This document shows, one piece after another, positions 1-7,515 of a stretch of DNA of 12,575 nt; positions within the stretch are counted from its first letter, which is position 1; each line of letters starts with the position of its first letter. A model generated the notes under the pieces. That model was not told the DNA's origin. It made no database searches and was given only the letters and a program-made list of their open reading frames with translations. The DNA lies in contig CALEIL010000310.1 in the NCBI GenBank assembly GCA_937876435.1, positions 1-12,575 of the forward strand, in the 5' to 3' direction. This DNA is from an uncultured Bacteroidota bacterium (lineage in GTDB: Bacteria > Bacteroidota > Bacteroidia > Chitinophagales > Saprospiraceae). The translations under genes were made by a program, and so were the position numbers.

Positions 1-279
1 AACGCCGAAACCGGTCTTTTGAGTTTGTCTTCGGTGGAATCGATCAAAAAACTGGAGGGAAAACCCAATTTTTTCCAGGTTTATTCGACGCCGGGAAAAA
101 CTTCGCGAAGGGCTGTATTTGATTTGTGCGTGAAAAACCATTGGTACCTGATGGAGCTTTCGGTCATCGAAACCCGCCTGGAAGATATATTCAGAAATGT
201 GACCACCAGGGACCCCGATTATGGGGATACCCACCGGGATGAGGGAATGGAGGTCAATCCAAAAGGTCAAAGAGTATGA
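1..279 (+). CDS. ABC transporter ATP-binding subunit, C-terminal end (GldA-like), partial
   Basis: Frame 1 is open from the first base, so this is the last 92 residues of a gene that starts outside the window. The Walker and signature motifs would lie upstream and cannot be seen. What remains is the accessory C-terminal region of ABC-2 exporter ATPases, ending with the ETRLEDIFRNVT segment that matches the usual LEDxFxxLT close of such proteins. Its TGA stop overlaps the ATG of the permease in an ATGA arrangement, implying translational coupling. In the complex it would hydrolyse ATP on the cytoplasmic face and drive the permease encoded next. Assignment rests on this C-terminal motif and on the permease and GldG-like neighbours. 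The TTG at 19 is an internal codon and not a real start. Confidence 0.8.
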   Translation, partial: NAETGLLSLSSVESIKKLEGKPNFFQVYSTPGKTSRRAVFDLCVKNHWYLMELSVIETRLEDIFRNVTTRDPDYGDTHRDEGMEVNPKGQRV

Positions 280-1004
280 GCAATGTCTGGACCATAGCCC
301 GGAGAGAATTGAACGCTTATTTTGATTCATTGATCGCCTATCTGATGATCATCATTTTTCTGGGATTGAGTGGATTTTTCACCTGGTTGTCCAACAACAG
401 CAATGTGTTCCTGATCGGACAAGCCGATCTACAGGTATTTTTCAGCATCAGCTTCTGGACCTTGTTTTTCTTTATTCCGGCGATTACGATGCGGTCACTG
501 GCGGAGGAAAATCGATCGGGTACCATCGAATTTCTCAGTACCAAGGCCTTGACGGACTGGCATATCGTATCGGGGAAATTTTTATCCTGCCTGCTACTGG
601 TAGTGATCGCGATTGCCTGTACTCTGCCGTATTACTGGAGCGTGTCCTCCCTGGGGAATATTGACCACGGAAGCGTCATCGGAGGGTATATCGGGTTGAT
701 CCTGCTCAGTGCCATGTATATCAGCATTGGGGTATTTGCCAGCAGTGTGACCCAAAATCAGATCGTGGCCTTCCTTTTGGCCCTGGTAATCGGGATGTTT
801 TTCCATCTTTTATTTGGCGTTCTGGCCGGAGGACAAACGGGATGGATCAACAACGTGTTTGAGTATTTGAGCGCGCGGTCCCATTTCGAATCCATTTCAA
901 GAGGCGTGCTCGATACCCGGGATGTGATCTATTTTGCGTCGATCACTTTTCTGGGCTTGTTTTTATCGGGAATGGCGCTGGGTAAACGAAACTGGCATGA
1001 TTAA
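276..1004 (+). CDS. ABC-2 type permease, GldF-like
   Basis: This 242-residue inner-membrane protein has about six hydrophobic segments, the usual size and topology of GldF/NosY-type ABC-2 permeases. The N-terminus WTIARRELNAYFDSLIAYL precedes the first helix, as in this family. The segment ITMRSLAEENRSGTIEFLSTKALTDWHIVSGKF, at about residues 70-105, corresponds to the conserved amphipathic coupling region (AEE, GT.E.L, GKF). The start ATG overlaps the ATPase stop, and a 15-base gap separates it from the GldG-like gene. It would form the membrane channel with the ATPase. It could be true GldF of the gliding apparatus or a paralogue of unknown cargo; the DUF4340 gene downstream makes the symbol unsafe. 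Confidence 0.88.
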   Translation: MSNVWTIARRELNAYFDSLIAYLMIIIFLGLSGFFTWLSNNSNVFLIGQADLQVFFSISFWTLFFFIPAITMRSLAEENRSGTIEFLSTKALTDWHIVSGKFLSCLLLVVIAIACTLPYYWSVSSLGNIDHGSVIGGYIGLILLSAMYISIGVFASSVTQNQIVAFLLALVIGMFFHLLFGVLAGGQTGWINNVFEYLSARSHFESISRGVLDTRDVIYFASITFLGLFLSGMALGKRNWHD

Positions 1005-1019
1005 TAACGCACGAAACTT

Positions 1020-2537
1020 ATGAAACGCAGCACCATATACGCAAGGGTCGTACTCATAGCAGGCATTCTGATCCTGGTGAATTTGCTCTCGGATATGTGG
1101 TACGCCCGGCTGGATTTTACCGCGGATAAACAATACACGCTGAGTCCGGCTACCAGGGATATTTTAAATGAAATGGACGACGTGGTCACCGTTACGGCTT
1201 ATTTTACTCGAAATCTGCCACCCCAACTGGTCAAAGCCCGTCGCGATTTTGAAGATTTGCTGACCGAATACGAATCGCGGTCCGATGGATCGGTGATTTA
1301 CCGGTTTGTTAATCCCAACGAAAGCGAGGCCACGGAGCAGGAAGCCCAGGAAAAGGGAATCCGACCCGTTATGGTCAACGTGACCGAAAAAGACCAGGCA
1401 AGTCAATTGCGCGCTTATATGGGAGCGACCCTCCAGATGGGTGAAAAAACGGAAGTGATTCCCCTCATCCAACCCGGCGCAGGGGTGGAGTATTCGCTCA
1501 CTACGGCGATCAAGAAACTTTCTGTGGAGGAAAAACCCAAAGTTGGTTTTATCCTGGGACACGGAGAATCAGGCGTGGACGCTCTGACCCAGGTCATGGC
1601 TCAGCTCTCGGTGTTGTACGATCCGGAGAATTATACAATGACGGATACCACCGAAATTCCGACCTTCTACCGCAGCATGGCCATGATCAATCCCACGGAT
1701 TCCATACCGCCTTCGCACCTGGCCCAACTGGACCGCTACCTGAGCTCTGGTGGGCATTTATTTATCGCTTATTCCAACCTACAGCCGGATCTCAGCCAGG
1801 GATTTCTTTCTTCCGCTCCCCCGATCGGATTAAACGAATGGATGAAAGAAAAAGGCTGGTCGCTGGGCCAGGAATATATCGTGGATGCCGCCAGTGGGTC
1901 GATCAGCGTCCAGCAGAATATGGGAGGGTTTGTCATGAATACCCAGAAAAGATTCCCTTATTTTCCGATTATTTCGAGATATGCTGATCATCCCGCTATG
2001 GAAGGTCTGGAGACGGTGATTCTGCCATTTGTCAGTCCTATCAGCATCGGGCAGATGGATTCAGCCATTCGGGTCACTCCGCTGGCGATGACTTCTGAAA
2101 ACTCGGGATTGAGCCCGGCACCGGTCATGGTCGATATCAACCGGGAATGGGTGCTGGAAGATTTTGATGCAGGACCCCAGGTGGTGGCGGTCTCCGCGGA
2201 AGGTCCATTGGGCGGTTCCGGAAACGGCCGGATGGTGGTCGTGAGCAATGGTTCGTTTGCGGTCAACGGGACCGGGCAGCAACAGCAAAGGGTGAGCGAG
2301 GATAATGTAAACCTGGTCAGTAATGTCATGGACTGGCTGTCGGATGATACCGGTCTGATCAATCTGCGGACGAAGGGGATTACTTCCCGACCGATTGCAG
2401 AGGTTGACGATGGTACGCGGAATTTGTACAAATACGGCAACGTGCTGGCGCCCATTCTCCTGATTCTGGGACTGGCTTTGGTGCGTCGTCAGCGGGCCCG
2501 GAAGAAACGGCAGGAGCGGATGGAAGGGAAGATTTAA
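1020..2537 (+). CDS. GldG-like ABC transporter auxiliary (substrate-binding) subunit
   Basis: This 505-residue protein has an N-terminal membrane anchor (about residues 9-24), a large extracytoplasmic region and a second C-terminal helix (about 470-490) followed by a basic tail RRQRARKKRQ. The segment LDFTADKQYTLSPATRDIL (31-49) is the recognisable signature of GldG-family proteins, in which 'YsLS..T..iL' follows the first helix. GHGE at 180-183 lies in the core of the ABC-type auxiliary domain of this family. It is placed directly after the permease, the standard GldF-GldG order. In Flavobacterium, GldF and GldG are linked to gliding and adhesin secretion; in other bacteria the same family works in exporters of unknown substrate. 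Family is confident, function is not. Confidence 0.87.
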   Translation: MKRSTIYARVVLIAGILILVNLLSDMWYARLDFTADKQYTLSPATRDILNEMDDVVTVTAYFTRNLPPQLVKARRDFEDLLTEYESRSDGSVIYRFVNPNESEATEQEAQEKGIRPVMVNVTEKDQASQLRAYMGATLQMGEKTEVIPLIQPGAGVEYSLTTAIKKLSVEEKPKVGFILGHGESGVDALTQVMAQLSVLYDPENYTMTDTTEIPTFYRSMAMINPTDSIPPSHLAQLDRYLSSGGHLFIAYSNLQPDLSQGFLSSAPPIGLNEWMKEKGWSLGQEYIVDAASGSISVQQNMGGFVMNTQKRFPYFPIISRYADHPAMEGLETVILPFVSPISIGQMDSAIRVTPLAMTSENSGLSPAPVMVDINREWVLEDFDAGPQVVAVSAEGPLGGSGNGRMVVVSNGSFAVNGTGQQQQRVSEDNVNLVSNVMDWLSDDTGLINLRTKGITSRPIAEVDDGTRNLYKYGNVLAPILLILGLALVRRQRARKKRQERMEGKI

Positions 2538-2566
2538 CATTGAGAAGTGATTTAATTTATAAGGCT

Positions 2567-3490
2567 ATGCTGAAAGATAATACCAATCGAAAATTGCTGG
2601 TTGTCCTCGTTCTCCTGGCAGTGGCTTACGTCGGTTCTTATTGGTTGAAAAAGGGGTCAGCAGGGAGTCAGGTTTTCACCACGGACCTGGTCGACATCGA
2701 TACAGCACAGATCACGGATATAAAAATACAAAAACCGGGGAGTGGGATCCAATTGAGTCGCGAGGGAGGCGAATGGAGCGTGACCACAGAAGAGGGCAGT
2801 CGGGTAGATGCCGAAAATGACAGGGTCCGGGCAATGATAGCGTCGTTGAATCGCTTGATGCCTAGTCGGGTGGTATCCCGGGATCCGGACAAATGGCGCG
2901 ATTACCAGGTGGATTCCACCGGACAAAGGGTACAGGTTTTTGAAGGAGATCATACTGCGCTGGATCTGATCATCGGGCGGGGAAGTATGGAGGGGCAACG
3001 CACTTTCATCACGTATATCCGTCCTTTTGGCGAAGATAATGTGTACGTCATTGAAAATTTTTCCGGTTCATCCATATCGGCCAGTTCGGCCAGCTACCGG
3101 AACAAAAAAGTATTGTCTGCCACCGTGGACTCCATCCGGCAATTGCAGTTTGATTATCCCGGAGAGGAAGGTTTTACGCTATCGAAGGTGGATGACGATT
3201 GGAAGCTCAATGATTCCGAGGTGGATTCTGCTCGTACGGCGGATTACCTGAAAGAGCTGCGACGGATCACCAGTTCTTCTTTTGTGGATCAGCAAAGACC
3301 TGCGGCTTCAGCCATTCCCACTTCCAGCATGACCCTCCGTTCCCGGGGGGAGGAGGACATCCTGCTTCGGCTTTTTGATGGCCCGGACGGTAGACAAATC
3401 CTGCATTCCAGCCAGAATCCGGGTAATTATTTTGCGGATACGGCGGCGATCAAGAAGGTGTTTGTGGATAGGGAGGTGTTTTTGCCATAG
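2567..3490 (+). CDS. DUF4340 domain-containing membrane-anchored protein
   Basis: The product from ATG 2567 is 307 residues. An in-frame TTG at 2540 would add nine residues; ATG is preferred because it places the basic NRK right before the hydrophobic anchor (KLLVVLVLLAVAYVGSYWL, about residues 9-27). The rest is extracytoplasmic. Two similar blocks can be seen, at about residues 42-104 and 185-241. Each runs 'D...I..I.....G..LS...G/D.W...', then a short acidic stretch, then a helix ending in a 'SS.VV/FVD' strand. This is the duplicated layout of DUF4340 proteins. The gene follows the GldG-like gene within about 30 bases, and DUF4340 proteins commonly accompany GldG-family exporters, so it is probably a periplasmic partner of that complex. 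Its molecular role is unknown. Confidence 0.8.
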   Translation: MLKDNTNRKLLVVLVLLAVAYVGSYWLKKGSAGSQVFTTDLVDIDTAQITDIKIQKPGSGIQLSREGGEWSVTTEEGSRVDAENDRVRAMIASLNRLMPSRVVSRDPDKWRDYQVDSTGQRVQVFEGDHTALDLIIGRGSMEGQRTFITYIRPFGEDNVYVIENFSGSSISASSASYRNKKVLSATVDSIRQLQFDYPGEEGFTLSKVDDDWKLNDSEVDSARTADYLKELRRITSSSFVDQQRPAASAIPTSSMTLRSRGEEDILLRLFDGPDGRQILHSSQNPGNYFADTAAIKKVFVDREVFLP

Positions 3491-3561
3491 GGTGAGGCTT
3501 TTCTGAGCCAGGTTTCTTTACCTCATTTTCCGAATCGTAAATCGTCACTCGTATTTCCTTT

Positions 3562-3572
3562 GCCCTTTGGGC
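3562..3572. terminator. Weak possible hairpin terminator between convergent genes
   Basis: GCCC-TTT-GGGC is a perfect 4-bp stem with a 3-base loop, followed on the + strand by a broken T-rich run (GTTTGTTGTT). It lies 72 bases after the DUF4340 stop, in the 244-base gap between the convergent ABC operon and the toxin gene. The stem is short and the T tract is interrupted, so this is only the best candidate for ending the ABC operon. Nothing else recognisable was seen in 3491-3734. Confidence 0.25.
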
Positions 3573-3734
3573 GTTTGTTGTTCATAGTTTGGTTCCTTGC
3601 ACACAATCATGAGTTTTAAGAATTTATAAAATGGAGCACTATGTCGGCCGTACTTTCCAGGTTAACACCGATATTGCAAAATTTCATCAATAAGTCGTAA
3701 GATTTGCATGATTTTTTATGGATTCAAAATGTTT

Positions 3735-4139
3735 TTAGCCTTTTCCTGGATCATCCATTATACTCAATTCTAACGATCTTGCTTTGAGCCTTAATTTTTC
3801 ATTCAGTGTCCAAATGGGTACTTCGTAAAATTCTGCCAGTGACAGGAACAAACAGTCATAGATAGCATGGTTAAAATCTATGGAAAGCTCCAAGGCACGT
3901 TCCAATAGGAATTTATCCGGAATCCAATATCTGATTATATCTCGGGTAATTGCTATATATTCAAAAACATCATGGGCATCCAATTGAGCAAAATGATGGT
4001 ATTTTCTGAGTACGTTTCCCAGTTCGAGGAGAAGAAAGTCTGGAGCAATAAGAATATTTGCTTTGATCTGATTGGATATTTGACCATTGGGTAAGAGTAG
4101 AGATTCAACTACAACATTCGTATCAACTACGACAATCAT
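3735..4139 (-). CDS. PIN-domain toxin of a type II toxin-antitoxin pair (VapC/FitB-like ribonuclease)
   Basis: The product is 134 residues, typical for PIN toxins, which are Mg-dependent RNA endonucleases. The N-terminus MIVVVDTNVVV carries the first acidic residue D6. The second is E39 in LLLELGNVLRK and the third is D95 in FNHAIYDCLFLSLAE, the usual 'YDa.ylalA' helix. The fourth position, normally a 'T.D..L' strand, reads WTLNEKLRLKA with N113/E114 in place of Asp, so activity is likely but that site is atypical. I chose the ATG at 4139 over an upstream in-frame ATG at 4163 because it gives a 4-base ATGA overlap with the antitoxin stop and starts just before the first catalytic strand. It is co-transcribed with and translationally coupled to the antitoxin. 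Confidence 0.85.
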   Translation of the reverse strand: MIVVVDTNVVVESLLLPNGQISNQIKANILIAPDFLLLELGNVLRKYHHFAQLDAHDVFEYIAITRDIIRYWIPDKFLLERALELSIDFNHAIYDCLFLSLAEFYEVPIWTLNEKLRLKARSLELSIMDDPGKG

Positions 4140-4390
4140 TTCTCCCTGCCCTCCCGTATCCATTCCAGGGTTTTTTCGTTATTATAAATATGGCGATTGT
4201 CCAGGTTCTTGATGCGTTGGAAAGCCTGCAACTTTCTTTGATGGTATTCCTCTTCGATCGCCATTTGTTCCAATGCTTGCTGGATAAGATAGATTGCCTG
4301 CTGGGTAATGCTCCTTCGTGACTTTTCTGCTGAATTCTTTAAAGCACGATAGGTTTCTTCCGGTAAATTACGTAATTGAACTGTGTGCAT
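4136..4390 (-). CDS. Ribbon-helix-helix antitoxin (FitA/Arc-like)
   Basis: From ATG 4390 the product is 84 residues. The first half (MHTVQLRNLPEETYRALKNS, then AEKSRRSITQQAIYLIQQAL) has the FitA-like ribbon-helix-helix pattern: a beta strand with alternating polar side chains, then 'LPEE.y..L...A....rSi..qa..li..aL'. The charged C-terminal half (about 43-84) would wrap around and block the PIN toxin. Its TGA overlaps the toxin ATG. ATGs at 4411 and 4441 are also in frame. I prefer 4390 because it begins at the beta strand and leaves a 21-base inverted repeat (4401-4421) just upstream, where such antitoxins usually bind to autorepress. The longer reading back to 4528 only translates a heptamer DNA repeat and is rejected. 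Confidence 0.82.
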   Translation of the reverse strand: MHTVQLRNLPEETYRALKNSAEKSRRSITQQAIYLIQQALEQMAIEEEYHQRKLQAFQRIKNLDNRHIYNNEKTLEWIREGREK

Positions 4391-4400
4391 ATTGGGTACA

Positions 4401-4421
4401 TTTTGTTTCATTTGAACAAAA
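4401..4421. promoter_or_regulatory. Inverted repeat, candidate autoregulatory operator of the toxin-antitoxin pair
   Basis: TTTTGTT and AACAAAA are perfect 7-bp inverted arms separated by 7 bases, lying 11 bases upstream of the preferred antitoxin start. Ribbon-helix-helix antitoxins, alone or with their PIN partner, usually repress their own promoter by binding such palindromes. That family knowledge and the position support the call. The arms are AT-rich, so chance is possible. Confidence 0.4.
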
Positions 4422-4470
4422 AGAATTAGAATTAAGTTCATACGCCCATACCTGCCGAGATTGCACAGGC

Positions 4471-4512
4471 TCCATTGTCCATTGTCCTTTGTCCATTGTC
4501 CATTGTCCATTG
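4471..4512. repeat. Tandem heptamer repeat, six units of TCCATTG
   Basis: Six exact 7-base units run head to tail from 4471 to 4512; five are TCCATTG and the third is TCCTTTG. On the minus strand they read as CAATGGA units beginning two bases after the dnaE2-like stop codon. They lie between that gene and the antitoxin gene. A 7-base period cannot keep one reading frame, and translation gives only low-complexity 'DNGQW' text, so this is non-coding repeat DNA. It could have expanded by slippage. Confidence 0.9.
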
Positions 4513-4514
4513 AT

Positions 4515-7466
4515 TTAATATCGTCCATCGCTCACATACGGCACCTTTTCCATGCGGCTGACTTCCACGCTGGGAAATCCAAAATCCAGGACGACCTTTC
4601 CATGGATCGCGTACATCCCTTTTCCTTTGAACGGGGAGCGGGCCAGGGCCGGTGGAAAGTGCACCGTGTCAAAAAAATGGCCCGCGCGGTCGACCCAGGT
4701 CCCGAAGTTCATGTGTTTTCCGTTGACCGTCGTGACGTGTTTCCGGCAAACGTAGTATCCCAGCATGGTCACGGCCCGGCCTTCCCGGGCGATCAAATCC
4801 TGCGCCGGGCATTCCTGCTTCAGAACCCGGTCGGGCACTTCGGCTTTATTCACCAGTTCAAACGGGGACGAAAGCGGGAATCCCAGGAGTTCGATCTCGT
4901 CAAATGCCTGTTCGTGGGGAACGACCTCAAACCGGGGCAGGGTAAAGGTTTCCCGCTCAGATTCAAACAGGTCGCCGACTCCGGACACGGCACGATCCGT
5001 CGTCCGGAATGCATTTTTCTCCCACATCAATTCGTATTTGTTCAACCCGGTAAACCGGAAAGCCCCGATCCGGATCAGCAGGTCGAGCTGGATTTTGGGT
5101 AAATGCACCCGGTGCAGGAAATCGCTGAAACTGCGGAAGGCGCCGTTGTGCTCCCGCTCTTCGAGGATGGACGTGACCACCTTCCGCTCCAGATCCCGGA
5201 TGTGTACAAAACCGATGTAGATATCCTCTCCTTCGAGATGGGTGAGGTAACGGCTGTGGTTGATGCAGGGCGGTTCGATATTGCCACCGGCCATCCGGGC
5301 TTCGTGGACGTAGAGTTCGGTGCTGTAAAATCCCCCGAAATTGTTGATAACGGCCACCATAAATTCCAGCGGATAATAGGTTTTCAGGTAGAGACTCTGG
5401 AACGATTCCACGGCAAAGCTCGCCGAATGCGCCTTGCAAAAGGAATAACCGCTAAAGCTTTCCACCTGCCGCCACACCTCTTTGGTCAAGTCCGGATCGT
5501 GCCCCCGTTCCCGGGAATTATGGAAAAATTTGGCCTGCAAATTCCGGAAAGTGTCCGAGGACTTTTTCTTCCCCGTCATAATCCGCCGCAGGATGTCCGA
5601 TTCGTCGAGATCCAGCCCGGCAAAATGGTGGACGATTTTCATGACGTCTTCCTGGTATACCATCACCCCGTAGGTTTCTTTGAGATGAGCCTCGTAGGTT
5701 TCGTGCAGGTAATTGAAACTCTCCGGATGGTGCGCCCGTTGGATATATTCCCGCATCATACCGCTTTTGGCTACACCGGGCCGGATGATCGAGCTGGCCG
5801 CTATCAGTGCCACGTAGTTGTCACAATGGAGCTTGTGAAGCAAACCCCGCATAGCCGGCGATTCGATGTAGAAGCAACCGATGCAGTTTCCCGATCGCAA
5901 CCGCGCGATGACTCTCTGGTCTTTTTTGATCCGGGCTACGTCGTGCACGTTGACCGACTCGTTTCGGTTTTCCCGGATGTAATCCACCGCATCGCGGATA
6001 TGCCCGAGGCCCCGCTGACTGAGGATGTCGTATTTGTAAAACCCGATGTCTTCGGCGGCGTACATGTCAAATTGGACGATGGGAAATCCCTTGGGCATCA
6101 TTTGCAGAGCGGTGTGGTAGGACAGAGGCCGTTCGCTGATCACGATTCCTCCCGCGTGTATCGACAGGTGGTTGGGCAGGCCTTCGATTTTTTTTCCGTA
6201 ATAAAAGATGTGTTTGGCATAGGCGTGATGCTTTTCCGTGGCCATGGGTTCCTGGACCAACAGGTCGATATCGGCTTTGGGGAGGCCAAACACTTTTCCC
6301 AGTTCCCGAACGATGGACCGTCCTTTGAAGGTGTTGTAGGTCGCCAGCAGGGCGGTGCGTTCCTTTCCGTATCGTTTGAAAATGTAATCGGTGACGTCGT
6401 CGCGTTCGTTCCAACTGAAGTCGATGTCAAAATCCGGGGGAGAGGTTCGGTAGGGGTTGATAAATCGTTCGAAATAGAGATCGAGCTCGAGGGGATCCAC
6501 GTCGGTGATAAACAGGCAAAACGCCACGATGGAATTGGCTCCGCTGCCCCTGCCGATGTGGTAGTACCCTACGCTTTGGGCGTATCGCACGATGTCCCAG
6601 GTAATGAGAAAATAGGTGGCAAAACCCAGTTGGTCGATCACGGCCAGTTCCTTCTCCACGCGTTTTGTGGCCCGGGGATCGGAGGGGTAGCGCTGTTTGC
6701 ATCCGCGGTGGGCGAGTTTGGTCAGCAAGGCCATATCTTCCGCCCGGTTTTCCGTGAAATACCGGCGATTGTTGTCCACCCCGAGCCGCATTTCAAATTC
6801 GCATTCGGCCAGTAAAGCTTCCGTGTTCTGCACGATCCGGGGGTAAGGGGCGTACAGTTGTTTCAGTTCTTCCACGGGACGCATATATTCCTCTTCACCG
6901 GCGATGGGATAATCCCGGAGTTGGCCGATGACGATGTTTTCATCGATGCAGCGGAGCAGTTTGTGAATGCGGTGGCCGTCGTCCCGGTGAAAAGTCACGG
7001 GTGCCAGAGCCACCAGCCGGTCCGCATGACGGCGGAGGGGGGACGAATACAGCGCGTTCACGTCCTGGGGACGTATTCCGTAGTATTCGTGGGATTGAAA
7101 TGATTCGATCGGTTTGGGGAGGGCGGTGTAGATCGCTACGGCGTGCTTCCATTCGGGGGCAATGCGGGGGATGGTTTGTCCCTCCATCAGGTGTCGGGTC
7201 AGCAAGGTGGTCAATTCCCGGAATCCTTCTTCGTTGCGGGCGATCCCGATATACCGGATCTGGTCATCCTGCCGGAATTCGATACCCGCTATCGGTGTCA
7301 CGCCGCCTTCCCGGCAGGCTTTGTGAAATTCGAAAAGGGCCGAAGTATTGTTGATGTCGGTTAATACGACCCGTGTCAGGCCGTAGGCCACGGCCTGCTC
7401 CACCAGTTCCTGTGGAGAGAGCGTGCCGTACCGAAGGCTGTAATAAGTATGGTTGTTGAGGTACAT
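4515..7466 (-). CDS. dnaE2: DNA polymerase III alpha-type subunit, short ImuC/DnaE2-like (error-prone) form
   Basis: This C-family DNA polymerase has 983 residues from ATG 7466, clearly shorter than the roughly 1,160-residue replicative DnaE. It starts with a degenerate PHP domain: NNH replaces the HxH metal motif, and TDIN stands where TDH is usual. The palm follows, with GRGSGANS at about 305-312 and PDFDIDF, whose aspartates D347 and D349 plus D467 in VQFDMYAAEDIGFYKYDIL match the catalytic triad. YQEDVM, a 'FCKAHSASFAVESFQSLYLK' segment and 'NNFGGFYSTELYVHEARMAGG...INHS' are typical of the DnaE2/ImuC branch. An OB-fold with GTWVDRAGHFFDTVHF lies near the C-terminus. A TTG at 7475 is an alternative start, but it lies inside an operator-like palindrome. 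The role would be translesion or damage-induced synthesis. No ImuB, DinB or LexA/S24 partner is visible here. Confidence 0.85.
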   Translation of the reverse strand: MYLNNHTYYSLRYGTLSPQELVEQAVAYGLTRVVLTDINNTSALFEFHKACREGGVTPIAGIEFRQDDQIRYIGIARNEEGFRELTTLLTRHLMEGQTIPRIAPEWKHAVAIYTALPKPIESFQSHEYYGIRPQDVNALYSSPLRRHADRLVALAPVTFHRDDGHRIHKLLRCIDENIVIGQLRDYPIAGEEEYMRPVEELKQLYAPYPRIVQNTEALLAECEFEMRLGVDNNRRYFTENRAEDMALLTKLAHRGCKQRYPSDPRATKRVEKELAVIDQLGFATYFLITWDIVRYAQSVGYYHIGRGSGANSIVAFCLFITDVDPLELDLYFERFINPYRTSPPDFDIDFSWNERDDVTDYIFKRYGKERTALLATYNTFKGRSIVRELGKVFGLPKADIDLLVQEPMATEKHHAYAKHIFYYGKKIEGLPNHLSIHAGGIVISERPLSYHTALQMMPKGFPIVQFDMYAAEDIGFYKYDILSQRGLGHIRDAVDYIRENRNESVNVHDVARIKKDQRVIARLRSGNCIGCFYIESPAMRGLLHKLHCDNYVALIAASSIIRPGVAKSGMMREYIQRAHHPESFNYLHETYEAHLKETYGVMVYQEDVMKIVHHFAGLDLDESDILRRIMTGKKKSSDTFRNLQAKFFHNSRERGHDPDLTKEVWRQVESFSGYSFCKAHSASFAVESFQSLYLKTYYPLEFMVAVINNFGGFYSTELYVHEARMAGGNIEPPCINHSRYLTHLEGEDIYIGFVHIRDLERKVVTSILEEREHNGAFRSFSDFLHRVHLPKIQLDLLIRIGAFRFTGLNKYELMWEKNAFRTTDRAVSGVGDLFESERETFTLPRFEVVPHEQAFDEIELLGFPLSSPFELVNKAEVPDRVLKQECPAQDLIAREGRAVTMLGYYVCRKHVTTVNGKHMNFGTWVDRAGHFFDTVHFPPALARSPFKGKGMYAIHGKVVLDFGFPSVEVSRMEKVPYVSDGRY

Positions 7467-7467
7467 A

Positions 7468-7484
7468 TGTCGCAATATACGACA
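7468..7484. promoter_or_regulatory. Operator-like inverted repeat 1 at the dnaE2-like start
   Basis: TGTCG-N7-CGACA is a perfect 5-bp inverted repeat ending one base from the dnaE2-like ATG (7466). Read on the minus strand with its flank it is GTCGTATATTGCGACATATG, whose last three bases are the start codon. It is repeated with only two changes 31 bases upstream. The size, symmetry and position match a repressor operator. A LexA-like or other S24/XRE regulator is the natural guess for a mutagenesis polymerase, but none is encoded in the window. Confidence 0.6.
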
Positions 7485-7490
7485 AATATA
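7483..7490 (-). promoter_or_regulatory. Candidate Bacteroidota -7 promoter box of the dnaE2-like gene
   Basis: On the minus strand this reads TATATTTG, an exact match to the TAnnTTTG -7 consensus of Bacteroidota primary sigma promoters. Transcription would start only about 10 bases before the ATG. The box overlaps operator-like repeat 1 by two bases and lies between the two palindromes, so a bound repressor would block it. No convincing TTG -33 element was seen at the expected distance, which lowers confidence. Confidence 0.4.
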
Positions 7491-7498
7491 TGATCATA

Positions 7499-7515
7499 TG
7501 TCGCATTTTACGACT
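7499..7515. promoter_or_regulatory. Operator-like inverted repeat 2 upstream of the dnaE2-like gene
   Basis: TGTCG-N7-CGACT is the second copy of the palindrome; minus-strand reading GTCGTAAAATGCGACATATG. Eighteen of 20 positions agree with copy 1, including the CATATG flank that is the start-codon context in copy 1. The two centres (7476 and 7507) are 31 bases apart, about three helical turns, which would put two bound dimers on the same face of the DNA. Confidence 0.6.

Noticed and set aside
3491..3734. TGAGG/CCTCA inverted pair at the start of the intergenic gap as a terminator
   Set aside because: The arms are only five bases around a loop of more than 20 bases with no good T tract; the GCCC/GGGC hairpin at 3562 is a better, still weak, candidate.
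4391..4528. N-terminal extension of the antitoxin (130-residue version)
   Set aside because: The added residues translate the heptamer DNA repeat and overlap the polymerase stop; the ribbon-helix-helix fold starts at the ATG at 4390.
5103..6815. A 570-codon open frame on the + strand opposite the polymerase gene
   Set aside because: It lies wholly antisense to the dnaE2-like gene, whose motifs (GRGSGANS, PDFDIDF, VQFD) are unmistakable. It has no recognisable domain. High GC in the real gene makes such mirror frames common.
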